64,000 nt of DNA from Gonocerus acuteangulatus (GCA_946811695.1 OX328123.1:36668160-36732159), one strand, 5' to 3'. Positions 45,098-55,815 are shown, counted from the stretch's first letter. Notes: generated by a model not told the origin, from the letters alone. Numbers and translations are program-made.

Positions 45098-45625
45098 TGG
45101 TAAATCTGAAGTAGAGCATCCTTAGCACCGATTTTCTTAAGTTTGCACTATAACGTATTTTGATGCACTAAACCCGAATCCGTTAAAAAAAAAAAGTTAA
45201 AAAAAAGTTGCTCCCAACTAGGAAAGAAGTTATTAAGCACTTAAGTTCACTGTTATGGAGGTTATAAAAGACAGGCATGTGCTGTTGTCCTTAATGACGA
45301 AGTGTAATTGAAATTTAGACTCACCTGTGCTAGCTGACTTGTCGTAAAGTCGCTTTTGGGCATACGTGATATGCGTTTCCGGTCACTCAAGAAGATATCA
45401 AACCCCTAGTCAATCCAACTCGCAGAAATTAATAGAATTCTATGCCCAAAAGTCGTCCTTCATAAATCCTTCATCACAGTGAACTTTTTTTTAAATAACT
45501 TCTTTCCTAGTTGAGAACAACTTTTTTTTTTTTTAACGGATTCGTGTTTAATGCATCAAAATACGTTATAGTGCAAACTTTGAAGAAAATCGGTGTGCTG
45601 AGGACACTCTCCTTCAGATTTACCC
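45098..45625. mobile_element. foldback element, ~150-bp inverted arms
   Basis: Arms 45098-45252 and 45476-45625 are inverted copies sharing 'ggtaaatctgaag', 'actataacgtattttgatgc', 'gaatccgtt' and 'aactaggaaagaagttatt'. The 220-bp centre has no ORF. Target duplication not identified. Confidence 0.75.
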
Positions 45626-45702
45626 TTTATTTTTATAATGTGTATAATCAGCTCAAAATTTGTAATTGTTCATTTCTAGATTTGTGAAATTATTTGACCA
45701 TA

Positions 45703-45768
45703 ATGTCATCATCTTCAAAGAAGACATCTGATGGAAGTAGCATCACTTCTGGTCCACCTACACGTAGG
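45703..45768 (+). CDS. candidate first coding exon of a host gene
   Basis: An ATG (45703) opens 22 codons of serine/threonine-rich, non-repetitive sequence beginning MSSSSKKTSDGSSITSG and ends at AGG followed by gtaagt, a consensus 5' splice donor in phase 0. Reading on without splicing meets a stop after about 16 more codons in a tandem repeat. Codon use and context differ from surrounding transposon DNA. I do not recognise the protein, and no downstream exon is proven; the open region at 49117 is the nearest candidate but its acceptor phase does not clearly fit. Confidence 0.35.
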
Positions 45769-45784
45769 GTAAGTCTTAATAATT

Positions 45785-45940
45785 TAAGATCTTACCAACA
45801 CAGAGGGTATGGGATTTAATAATTAAGGTAAGATATTAGTCATTTTGGATCTTACCTACACAGAGGGTAAGAGGTTTAATACTTAAGATAATATTTTAGA
45901 AGTTTAAAGTTTTATCTACACAGAGGGTAAGAGATTTAAT
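45785..45940. repeat. ~70-bp tandem repeat, about 2.5 units
   Basis: Units share 'tctacc.acacagagggta' and 'gatttaataatta' words at about 45788, 45858 and 45912. Lies directly after the candidate splice donor. Confidence 0.8.
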
Positions 45941-46523
45941 AAATATTAAAATAAAAAATCAGTCTGGGTCAAATAAAAGGGGCTATAAGTGTATTAAACT
46001 GGCATATTTTTACCACAAATTACACTAAGAAGATATGATAAGCCTTTTTCTCTTTATTCACATGTTTCTATTAGGGCAGGAAATGAAGAAGGTTGGAAGC
46101 CTAGAATGTTTGTTATGATCTGCGGGAATAAACATGGCCTAAAATCTATAGAACATTGTTGTAGGAATTTTCTAACGAATCAAAAGTTGATTATGTAGAG
46201 AAATTAAGGTAGTCATCCCCATTTTTTGTAAATTAGGTTTATGCCAATAGTCCAGAAGCAGATGTGTGGTAAAAAAGAAAGCGAAGGTACTTTTAAAAAA
46301 AAAAAAAAAAAAACTTAAAGTTTCAAAACTCGAAAACTAATAAAGATACATTTCTAAAAGTTTGGATTTTCAATTTTGCATGGGGTACTATTGATGAACC
46401 AAATTAAAGAAAAAAAAATGTGATGGAAAAAACTTTGGATTACTTGATATGGAATGACCCTCAAGTAATCAATTTACTTCGTGAAAATTCAAAATAATAT
46501 TAGTTTATTTGTGTGTCTGTGGG

Positions 46524-47060
46524 CAATGTTGGGCAAAACTAAAATTAAAACTAAACTCACTTTTTGGAATAAACTAAAAATTGCAACCTAAAAAAAAAAC
46601 TAAAACTAAAATTTTACTAATTAATGGATTTTAACTAAACTAAAACTAAAACTAAATCTTTGGGAATTCACTAAAAATTTAGTTTAGTTTAGTTTAGTTT
46701 AGTTTTACTAAAATAACATGAATTAATATAAATCATATGTTATTTCGATAATTAAGTAAATTATTAAAACTAATAGAACTTGCTTAAGAATAAAAAATTG
46801 TGGCTTTTTCTCGTAATTTGAAAACATATGTTCTTTGATAAACTAAATTAGTTAACTAAAACTAAACTAAAATCACAAATTTAGGTCTCTTTTACTAAAC
46901 TAAACTAATTGCATTACTAAAAACGGAGTCCATATGATTAATAATTATACAAATCTAAAACTAAACTAAAACTAAAACTAAAAATATAACATTAGTTTAG
47001 TTTTAGTTAGGGAAAACTAACGTTAGTTTAGTTTACTAACGTTAGTTTTGCCCCACACTG
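46524..47060. mobile_element. hAT-type MITE with 8-bp TSD
   Basis: Termini CAATGTTGGGCAAAACTAA and TTAGTTTTGCCCCACACTG are near-inverted repeats, flanked by TCTGTGGG at 46516-46523 and 47061-47068. The inside consists mostly of repeated 'aaactaaa' on both strands. No coding. Confidence 0.87.
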
Positions 47061-47142
47061 TCTGTGGGAAACATTAGACACGTGAATACATTAAAAATTA
47101 ATTGAACCAATACAATTTTAATTTACTAAAAAGACTGACTTG

Positions 47143-47925
47143 CAGGAACTGCATCATCATAGCTTGTTGGCATAACTTTTGGTATTCCTAGTAAAGCTTG
47201 GAATAAATATAATTTATATTTTGTGAAAAATTAAACACCTACTCCAATTAAATATACTTATAGGAGTGGAAATTACCCACCCAGCCCCTCAACTTAGAAA
47301 GGGGATGCTCTATTAAAAGCAAGCAAAACTTGTTTCTCATATTACTTATGTTGTTTTACTGGAAAATAAATTGTACTACTAAAATCCATAAAAAAAAACC
47401 AAAAGCAATAAAAAACTGAGGATAAGGAACAATGCGATCGTCTCATTAAAAGCATACTTCAGAGCCATTTTTTAAGAGAATTTAGTAAGCTTTTGAATGG
47501 TTACTTGCCACTTAAAACATTTCTCAACCGTTTTTGATATATTTAAACAATTTAAGGGAAGGCCCAAAATTGCTCATGCATGTTAATAAATTTATATTTT
47601 CTCTAATACTTTCTTAACTCTGGACGTAAGCAACATTTAACCATCTTCGTTTAGATAGAGAATGTCAAATGTCTTAATGTCAATTTTTATCTGAATCAAT
47701 CGTTTCCAACCGAACCTAAAATCAATTAGACAACTAGTTATATCCACTTTTCTCAAAAACAGTTACAGATATCGTTTTCAAAAAGGTTTAAGTATTTTCC
47801 ATCTGCTGATAACCTATTAACGCAAAAACGTATAACTTCTGCTGACTAAGAGACGACTCTTCAAATCAGACAAATGATTTTTGTATCAAACTTAATCAAC
47901 ATTTTTGAGCATGAACAGAAAATCA
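47143..47925 (+). mobile_element. old, decayed HINE-A copy
   Basis: 'gacttgcaggaactgcatca' is a diverged 5' end. 47470-47925 follows the tail and conserved block ('gaatttagtaagcttttgaa', 'tttttgtatcaaacttaat'). No (TA)n or hairpin remains. Confidence 0.6.
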
Positions 47926-48222
47926 TAAAAATATACAGGGTGTATCGCTGTTAATGACAATACTTGAGGAGGTGAAACTAGACAAAAAATGTAGTTCATC
48001 GCTCCAACAACACATTTCTATCTCACTCCATTCCAGACATTTGCCTTTTTAAATGTTCTTTAGGGGGAAAAACATGTTTTTTGTTGTACAATTCCAATTT
48101 TCTGTATTTGTACTTTTTTTTTTTTTTTTTTTTTTTAACGATTCATTACATTTTTTAAATCAGCATTCATTTAGCTTTAAGGCCAATGCACATTCAATGT
48201 TTACAATTATCTCATTCAAACC

Positions 48223-48980
48223 GTAATATCAATCCCCCAAAAAACATAAATGTGAAATAGAGGCCAAGTTCCTGCTCCCACAAAGAAACACTCCCTTCCT
48301 CAAAAATATCCCCTCCTAAAACCCCCCAAAAACGCCTTACCATTCTAAACTCCAAAAAAGTAGTATGAGTTGGTGTATTAATTCAACCAAAAATATTTGC
48401 CAATACAAGAGATGATACAAGAAAGAAATGTCCAAGTTCATTACTTAGAAGACTTCATAGTTACTTACTAAGAACAGTAAAGACACTTCAACTGACCTTT
48501 AAAAACAACAATAAAAATACTTATATCCAGTTACTAAAATATCACTTTCCTCAACCAGGTATATTCTTAAACTTGGCAATGTTTAGTTTTTCTCTCTAAA
48601 GATAATTTCGGCACAAAAAAAACATTGCCAAGTTTAAGAATATACCTGGCTGAGGAAAGTGATATTTTAGTAACTGGATATAAGTATTTTTATTGTTGTT
48701 TTTAAAGGTCAGTTGAAGTGTCTTTACTGTTCTTAGTAAGTAACTATGAAGTCTTCTAAGTAATGAACTTGGACATTTCTTTCTTGTATCATCTCTTGTA
48801 TTGGCAAATATTTTTGGTTGAATTAATACACCAACTCATACTACTTTTTTGGAGTTTAGAATGGTAAGGCGTTTTGGGGGGGTTTTAGGAGGGGATATTT
48901 TTGAGGAAGGGAGTGTTTCTTTGTGGGAGCAGGAACTTGGCCTCTATTTCACATTTATGTTTTTTTGGGGATCTCATTAC
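48223..48980. repeat. near-perfect palindrome, 362-bp arms
   Basis: 48223-48584 and 48619-48980 are almost exact reverse complements around a 34-nt spacer. No ORF; no recognised terminal motif. It lies downstream of a mariner-like end 'acagggtgtatcgc' at 47938. Confidence 0.93.
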
Positions 48981-49116
48981 TTTTTTCTAAGTATTAAATA
49001 GAATTTAGTTGCCGCATACCTACCGGCATACCTTTGCCGGATTCTGCATAAGGTTCTCCTTACTGCTTGATATTTGATACCAATAATCAACCTACATACA
49101 TCTAATCACTAGACTA

Positions 49117-49470
49117 GAAAAGTTAGAAGCTCTTCCAGATGACATTACTCTAGAGGACAAATTGATTGCTCTCTTAACTAAACTATTACACTGTAAAGCA
49201 CAGGAACCTTATCCCGAGGATAAAGATCACAATAGGGAAAGTGCAGAAGGCCTTCAAGAAAAATATAAGAACAAAGATGATACATTTTGGGTTTGTGATC
49301 CTAAAGTCTGTAATTTATATGGCTCGACTTTGAAAAACATAGTATCTGCTTTGAAGTATATTATGCAGTTTTTGTTAAGATATGTCGAAATGTTTTTTAA
49401 AACATCAAATATAGGTTCTCCTTACCAAGACGATTCATTTGATACCCCACATGATGGGGTTCAGAAGGAA
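49117..49470 (+). CDS. unclassified ORF, possible host exon with repeat-derived end
   Basis: Open from about 49117, preceded by an ag, to a stop at 49471 (about 118 codons). The first 95 residues are non-repetitive and protein-like, with LEDKLIALLTKLLHC near the start and a hydrophobic SALKYIMQFLLRYVEMFF segment near the end. From about 49398 the DNA is the flank of a tandem repeat (copy at 49903), so the natural reading may stop or splice before it. I do not recognise a family. The first in-frame ATG is at 49162, but the open frame upstream suggests an internal exon. Confidence 0.35.
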
Positions 49471-49499
49471 TGATGGCATTTCGATGGAACAAAAAGTAG

Positions 49500-49895
49500 A
49501 AAACGTCATAGGTAATATGACACTCCCATATCAAGACCTACCTGCGTGCCACGTTTGGTCAAAATAGGCCAGACGGTGTGAATTTGTATAAGGAACAAAC
49601 ATACAGACAGACAGCTGAAAGATCTTTTTTACCTAGCCTAGTGCATTCCCCGGACCAAGGCCTACCTATGTGCCAAGTTTGGTCAAAATCGGTCAAATGG
49701 TGTGAATTTGTGTAAGGAACAAACATGCGGACAGGCAGCTGATAGACGATTTTGCACTAGCCTATGAGTCTCCACGTATCAAGACCCATCTGTGTCCCAG
49801 GTTTGGTCAAAATCGGTCAAACGGTACGGATTTGTTAGAGGAACAAACATACAGACAGACAGCTGGTATAAGATTTTTACCGAGCCTATATGCGT
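49500..49895. repeat. ~125-bp tandem repeat (family C related), 3 units
   Basis: Three units each pass through 'ccaagtttggtcaaaatcgg', 'gtgaatttgt' and 'gaacaaacatacagacagac'. The reverse complement carries the family-C words seen at 14041 and 18080. About 95-bp direct repeats (49398-49495 and 49903-49995) flank the array. Confidence 0.85.
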
Positions 49896-50861
49896 CTAAT
49901 TGTTTCTTAAAACATCAAATATAGGTTCTTCATACCGAGACAATTCATTTAATACCCCACATCATGGGTTTCGGACGGAATGAAGGGTTTCCGAAGGAAG
50001 TACAAAACTGGCACGCCCCCGCCCCGGAAGCGGAGTCAAACACAACTTTTCGCGATTTTTCGATTTTTTTCCTTTAATAACGTTTTCATATCTATCTTCA
50101 TGCAAAATTTCAAGTCTCTAGCATCATGGGAAGTGCCTAATAGTCCGTCGGCCCGTGTACATTTCATGCAACGATTTTTAAGATTCTTCATTTTTTTCAC
50201 TATTGATTGTACAAGTCTTAACTAGAACAGTGCCACTTGTCAGCTGGCTAGGTAGCGGTGGGTTTGGCTGCGGGGGCGTTGCGAACTTCGGAAAAATATG
50301 AAAATGTGAAACGATTTTAAGATTCATGAAATTTTTTGGAGAAACACCTTTCATTATACAATAATCATTGGCACTTGTCAGCTGGCCGGCCAGCGGTGGG
50401 CTGCTTGTCACCTGGGGGTCTAAACTTGGCAAAAATACGAAATTCTGAAACGATTTTAAGATAGCTGAAATTTTGGTGGTTACTAGTATTTGTAGTGAGA
50501 TTAACGAAAAACATTGTCAGCTGCTCATATCTTGGTGGAAAACTTGTCAGCTGGGGGGGTATAAGCGCTGAGGGTATGGCGCGCGCTCCGCTTTATACCG
50601 CCAGCTGACAACTTTTCCAACCACATATATGCAGCTGACAATTTGTTTCGTCAATCTTATTACGAATACTACCTACTAACAAAATTTCAGGAATCTTAAT
50701 ATAGTTTTTGACTATTTAATAGCGAAAGCATGCTTATATTGATTACAACTTCTGAATATATTGATTGTAAATGAATATTTTTATTATCAACGTTAAAATA
50801 TATGATGTATTTGCATTAAGGTAAGATGAAAAAATATATCATTTATTTGTATAAAATACAT

Positions 50862-50993
50862 AGCACATAAAAAATTTTTGCCTGTGAATGCATGAAAATC
50901 AGGCAACGCTTGGCACAGTGTTTCGCCTAGTGTTAAAAATACCTTATTATTATCTAAATAGTTTGGTATGTTCACGTTCCCATATTCATCCAA
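50862..50993 (-). pseudogene. HAFTG-motif protein fragment
   Basis: A minus-strand reading from 50993 contains VFLTLGETLCQALPDFHAFTG. Proteins with a C-x-x-LPxxHAFTG segment occur widely in animal genomes, often in repeat-associated genes; I do not assign a function. The reading runs out into inverted-arm DNA after the motif, and an upstream stop lies near 51000. It may be the last trace of coding sequence of the inverted-repeat element. Confidence 0.4.
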
Positions 50994-52164
50994 ATTTTAA
51001 CATCTAATGGCAAACAATTACCTCCAGTAGTTGAAATGATTGTTCGAGATCAGTAATTCACTGAAGATATTAAAATTATTCATTTTCTTTGCTTTATTAA
51101 TGTTTCATTATTTTTTCAATACCAATAATTAGTATTTTCACATGAGAGACAGCAGGATGACCTCACAAACAGTACAAATATCGAAAGTAATGATTCTGAA
51201 GGTGAAGAGTCAGACTTTCTTTTTATTAAAAAGTTTTATTAGGTAACTATTATTATTATAAATAAATTATATAATAATTTTTACAGTATTTTATACAAAT
51301 AAATAATATATTTTTTCATCATACCTTAATACAAATCTATACAAATAATACAATTCTAACGGATCACTGTCTGTATCTGGAAGATGGGGAAAAATACTAT
51401 TGGGGACCTTTATCAATGCAATAGTACCCAAAACAATGATTTTCAAAAACATTTTTCCCGGCTTGTCTGTTTATCTGTGTGCGCTAATCTAAGAAACGGC
51501 TTATCCGATTTAGTTGCAGTATTCACTAATATATTGTGGTACGTTTCACTTAATATTTAGTGTTTGTTTCATGCGAATCGGTACATAAATAAAAAAGTTA
51601 TGCCAACATAAAGAATCACGTCCAACATTTCATGAACTATCGTTAATTCGATAGTTTCGATTCACGAAACTTTGTATATAGTATTCTCTTTATCAACGCA
51701 ATTGTACCCAAAACAATGATTTAAAGAATTGTTGTCTGTTTGTCTGTATGTCTGCTGTGTCAGACACTCTATACAGACTACAGTTAAACAATCCTTAAGA
51801 GGTGTAGAGCTTCGTCACGTTTTAGCAATCCTAGCAGCCTGTATGCTTGATCCCCGATGGCTATACGCCTAATATCGAGTAGGTATAAATCTACTGTAAA
51901 GTAGATTGAAAAAAAAATACCTATACGACGATGTTTAAAATCTAAAATAAACAAACAAGAACCTTCAAGTTTAACTCCTCTGGATTACGGACGGGATATT
52001 GAAGATAATATATAAACCTGTAAATGGTTTGATGGCGAACAATTCCGTTGAGTAGTTGATATGATTGTTCGAGATCAGCAATTCACTGAAGATATTAAAA
52101 CTATTTATTTTCTATGCTTTATTAACGTTAAATTATTTTAGCAATAACAATAATTAGTATTTTC

Positions 52165-52264
52165 AGCTGAAAAACACCAAGAAGAGGATGACCGCACAAT
52201 TACTGCGGGGGGGGGGGGGGTTGATGATTCTGAAGGTGCAGAGTCAGAATCAGAAAACGATTGA
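52165..52264 (+). pseudogene. terminal-exon-like acidic segment (paralogue at 51140-51240)
   Basis: After a 'tattttcag' acceptor-like word, one frame reads EKHQEEDDRTITA, a glycine run from a G-homopolymer, then DDSEGAESESEND and a stop. The diverged copy at 51148 reads ERQQDDLTNSTNI then NDSEGEESD. The conserved acidic reading in two copies suggests former coding sequence, now inside the inverted-repeat element. Confidence 0.3.
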
Positions 52265-52826
52265 CTTTCTTTTTATTATTATATTATTAAGTGTCTTTAG
52301 TATACTATTATTATTATTATGATTAATTGTATAATACTTTTTTATTACCAATACAGTATTTTATACAAATAATTGACACATTTTTTCATCTTACCTTAAT
52401 GCAAATACATAATATATTTTAACGTTGATAATAAAAATATTCATTTACAATCAATATATTCAGAAGTTTTAATCAATATAAGCATGCTTTCGCTATTAAA
52501 TAGTCAAAAACTATATTAAGATTCCTGAAATTTTGTTAGTTGGTAGTATTCGTAATAAGATTGACGAAACAAATTGTCAGCTGCTTATATGTGGGTGGAA
52601 AAGTTGTCAGCTGGCGGTAAAAAGCGGAGCGCGCGCCATACACTCAGCGCTTACAAGTTTTCCACCAAGATATGAGCAGCTGACAATGTTTTTCGTTAAT
52701 CTCACTACAAATACTAGTAACCACCAAAATTTCAGCAATCTTAAAATCGTTTCAGAATTTCGTATTTTTGCCAAGTTTAGACCCCCAGCTGACAAGCAGC
52801 CCACCGCTGGCCGGCCAGCTGACAAT

Positions 52827-53090
52827 AATAATTTTGATGAGTGAGTGAGTGAGTCCTATAAATCCCGATTTTCGATCGCTTATATCTCAGAAACTATTTG
52901 ATGTAGAATTATGAAAATTTCCAGTTTTTCTCACATCTAGTAGTATAATACCTGTGTAAAATTTCTTAACTTTATCTTTACCTGGTTGAAAGTTATGAGA
53001 GGGTAAAAATCGCCTCTATGACCGCCTGTAATATACACACAGTATGCTTAGGCCGGAACTTGGCCTGGCGCACTACCGTGCGCCTAGATT
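52827..53090. repeat. unclassified repeat with gagt tract and terminal hairpin
   Basis: Begins with (gagt)n at 52842, then sequence like 'cgattttcgatcgcttatat', and closes with a GGCGCAC/GTGCGCC hairpin at 53067-53084 followed by TAG. The end resembles a Helitron-type 3' stem-loop, but the 5' end is not visible. Confidence 0.4.
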
Positions 53091-53263
53091 CAAAAAGTAA
53101 AGAAGAAAGAAAAACTTTATTTGTTGTAAATAAATTAATAACAGCTTCTGGTTAGCAACAACTTTTGGAAAATCACATCTCTTCCAAAAAGAAAAAATCC
53201 TGCAGACTGACAAACCTCAAAAAGGTTGTAAACTTTAATCAGCTTTGCAACGATATACTTAGA

Positions 53264-53439
53264 GGGGTCTCCCGTGGTCTAGTGGCTAGCGCACTAGATT
53301 CATAAGCGGGAGATGGTGGGTTCAATTCCCGCCGGCGCCTGAAATTTTCTCATCTCAGGGCTTGCTGAGAAAATTCCTGGCTGCACCCTGGACGTCGGCG
53401 CTAATGGCCAAGATTTATGTCGATGCGCAGTAAAAAAAA

Positions 53440-53492
<53 letters not shown>
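53264..53492 (+). mobile_element. tRNA-derived SINE with TSD
   Basis: The same family as 20256-20447: head 'gtggtctagtggctagcg' (A box), 'gggttcaattcc' (B box), body with the 'gacgtcggcgctaatgg' 3' end, then a long A-run to 53492. ACTTAGA at 53257-53263 and 53493-53499 is the target duplication. Confidence 0.9.
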
Positions 53493-53495
<3 letters not shown>

Positions 53496-53699
53496 TAGAA
53501 CTGATATTATCTATCAATTTCATAATGTAATTGTAATTCTAGAGTGTAAAAAAACATCAAATAAATAAAAGTAATATAATGTCTGTTTTCCTGATATTAT
53601 CAAAAACGACCATCTAGGTAAGAAAATGGGCTTTGTCATATACTGCAGACTCCTAACCACACACTGAAGTGATACTGGAAGTGGTGTTCTCTCAATCCA

Positions 53700-53809
53700 T
53701 GTGGAGAACCCGTTTATGAGGTTGACCTCACGACACAATCTGGAAGTGCCGACTAGAAACTTTCTCGTTTCAGACCCCACAGATCATGAAAATATAGGTG
53801 GTTCAAATT

Positions 53810-53870
<61 letters not shown>
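53700..53870 (+). mobile_element. reverse-oriented HINE-A 3' fragment with (TA)n
   Basis: 'gaacccgtttatgaggttga', 'ggaagtgccgactagaaa' and (TA)n at 53813-53869. On the + strand this is the order seen in minus-oriented copies. The Penelope-like element follows the ta tract. Confidence 0.65.
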
Positions 53871-53874
<4 letters not shown>

Positions 53875-53972
53875 TATTCCTATAGATGACCCAAAATATC
53901 AAAAGTCTTTTTTATCCTAGGAGGCATGGGGTCATTAAAGCAGTCTTCCTTTATTACACCACTTTATTTATT

Positions 53973-54020
53973 GGGCCTGACATGTTTCGTGCATCTTTTT
54001 TTCGCACCTCTTCAGGGGCA
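53973..54020 (-). ncRNA. hammerhead-like motif, left pseudo-LTR
   Basis: Minus strand: GCCC, CTGAAGA, one extra G, GTGC...GCAC, GAAA, CATGTC. The order fits a minimal type I hammerhead (stem I, CUGANGA, stem II, GAAA, very short stem III, cleavage after GUC-like triplet). Stem I is weakened here (AGGCC after the cleavage site). Confidence 0.45.
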
Positions 54021-54376
54021 CTTCTACAACAAAATATAATTTGTTGAACATCCACACAAACCTTTTTTCTACTATATTAAAACTATCAATACGATCTTTG
54101 AACTGTTCCACAAAAGGCATTAAAACATTATCATGCTCATTAAATGTTACTCCTACCCTAAATATTGCAATAATTATAGCTAAATTACATATTTTTTATA
54201 AAAGGTGTTGAGTCCTACCTTGCAAGGAAGTCCTCCTGGTACCAAGTACTCCCTCTGGAGTCCGGCTTAATACTAACCCTGTAAGTGGATTGCCAAAATG
54301 GCCCTGTTGTTATCTGTCCTTTGTTGTTGTCTAGTAAAGTCTACTCGTCAAATATTTTTTCATACATTTTTGGGTA

Positions 54377-55387
54377 TTAATCTATTATTCCATAGAAAAT
54401 TTGGTGAACATTTTTCAGATCAGTTCTTTTATTCACTGCTATTTTCGAATTTTTTAAAATATAAATATTTTCTTTTATTTTTCTTTTCAGGGTATTTCTT
54501 TCTTTATTTAATATTTTGAATTCTTTGAAATTGAAACTGTGTTTTTTTGTTATTGCATGATCCGTCAATGCTGTACCGTTTTCTTGTGTGTAAATGCTCT
54601 TTACGTGTTGTATAATTCTTTTACCTAATAATTGCGCAGATTCCCCAATGTAACATTTGTTACAGTCGTTGCAGTTGATTTTATAAATATTATATTTTGA
54701 ACTTGATGCTTTAACCCTGTCTTTAATATTACTAAATACATTGTTTATTGTATGTTTATATTTCCAGCCAATTTTACAAACATCTTTACATATTGTTTTT
54801 ATTTTGTTTTCTATAAGAGGATGATAATCGAAAGTAAAATATTGCTTAATTGGATTTACATCTTTGTCAATACTGTTATTTAAAACCAATTGTTTCCTTT
54901 TTTGTAAAAATAAGTGATTATTTAACGTGGTTTCTTCTAATCTGCCGGTATTTTTAATGAAAAAATGATTAATATTAGTTTGCACCAATAATCTTTGTTT
55001 TTTGTTCGATATATCGGAATTATCATTAATATCTCTTTTACGCTTATTATTCTGCACTTCCTTGTTTATTACTTCTGTATCTGTTTTAACTTTTTTAGAT
55101 GGCCTTGATTCAATAAAAGTTTCAGAATATTTTCTTTTCTTTTTGTTTTGTAAATCGTTAAAAAATTCGTCCGGTTCAAATTTAAAAAGTTGAGGTTCAA
55201 ATTTACATTTATCACTATTTTCTGGAAGGTCTATTAATCGTTTATTATAAATTATGTGTTTTTCAGCTCTTTTTATTTGAATTTCAATTAAATCCCTAGG
55301 GTAATTATTTTCCGTGAATAAATTTCTCAATTTATTTTTTATTTCACTGTAAAATTTAGGAGATGTTCTCCGTAAAGCTGATAATGT
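54377..55387 (-). pseudogene. Penelope-like C-terminal ORF with GIY-YIG endonuclease
   Basis: The frame is open from about 55387 to a stop at 54377; the first in-frame ATG is at 55330. N-terminal residues (LRNLFTENNYPRDLIEIQI) resemble the segment after the RT in Penelope-like elements. A long Lys/Asn-rich linker follows. The C-terminal third holds the endonuclease: NIYKINCNDCNKCYIGESAQ (C-x2-C-type pair before YIGE), then LGKRIIQHV, LTDHAITKKHSFNF, and a final R-x-x-KENIYI helix with the acidic position. The enzyme makes target-site nicks for retrotransposition. The reverse transcriptase expected upstream is absent; the right pseudo-LTR begins only about 40 bp beyond, so the copy is internally deleted. 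Confidence 0.88.
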
Positions 55388-55636
55388 TCAGTTATATAAA
55401 AGGTTCTTTTTGAACCTTTTTGGTAACGGGAGGACTTCCTTGCAAGGTAGGACTCAACACCTTTTATAAAAAATATGTAATTTAGCTATAATTATTGCAA
55501 TATTTAGGGTAGGAGTAACATTTAATGATAATGTTTTAATGCCTTTTGTGGAACAGTTCAAAGATCGTATTGATAGTTTTAATATAGTAGAAAAAAGGTT
55601 TGTGTGGATGTTCAAAAAATTATATTTTGTTGTAGA

Positions 55637-55685
55637 AGTGCCCCTGAAGAGGTGCGAAGAAAAGATGCACGAAACATGTCGGGCC
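55637..55685 (+). ncRNA. hammerhead-like motif, right pseudo-LTR
   Basis: GTGCCC, CTGAAGA, G, GTGC/GCAC stem, GAAA, CATGTC, GGGC. Stem I pairs GCCC with GGGC; stem II has 4 bp. The extra G between the core and stem II departs from the classical consensus. Confidence 0.5.
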
Positions 55686-55755
55686 CAATAAATAAAGTGG
55701 TGTAATAAAGGAAGACTGCTTTAATGACCCCATGCCTCCTAGGATAAAAAAGAAA

Positions 55756-55756
<1 letters not shown>

Positions 55757-55786
<30 letters not shown>
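55757..55786. repeat. (TA)n tract between two retroelements
   Basis: A short ta microsatellite separates the Penelope pseudo-LTR from the LTR element that follows. Confidence 0.9.
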
Positions 55787-55790
<4 letters not shown>

Positions 55791-55815
55791 ATGATTATTT
55801 TTTTGTAAAATGATT

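Larger units (their letters stand above)
50375..52826. mobile_element. inverted-repeat element with TTGTCAGCTG clusters
   Basis: Arms of about 480 bp (50375-50860 and 52356-52826) are inverted copies, each containing several TTGTCAGCTG or CAGCTGACAA words and a 'ggcgcgcgctccgctt' segment. A similar outlying word lies at 50235. The 1.5-kb middle holds two diverged direct copies of a segment (51000-51240 and 52030-52265). No proven target duplication. Confidence 0.75.
53906..55753 (-). mobile_element. Penelope-like element with inverted pseudo-LTRs
   Basis: Inverted terminal copies (53906-54236 and 55429-55753, about 325-330 bp) enclose a minus-strand ORF with a GIY-YIG endonuclease. (TA) tracts lie on both sides, so it sits in or near a microsatellite. 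The RT is missing. Both pseudo-LTRs carry a hammerhead-like motif. Confidence 0.87.

Noticed and set aside
53040..53090. Canonical Helitron 3' end (hairpin plus CTAG)
   Set aside because: The hairpin touches CTAG without the usual spacer and no 5' TC end was found; kept only as a low-confidence repeat.
54298..54519. Plus-strand hydrophobic ORF resembling a membrane protein
   Set aside because: It overlaps antisense to the GIY-YIG ORF, whose motifs are clear.
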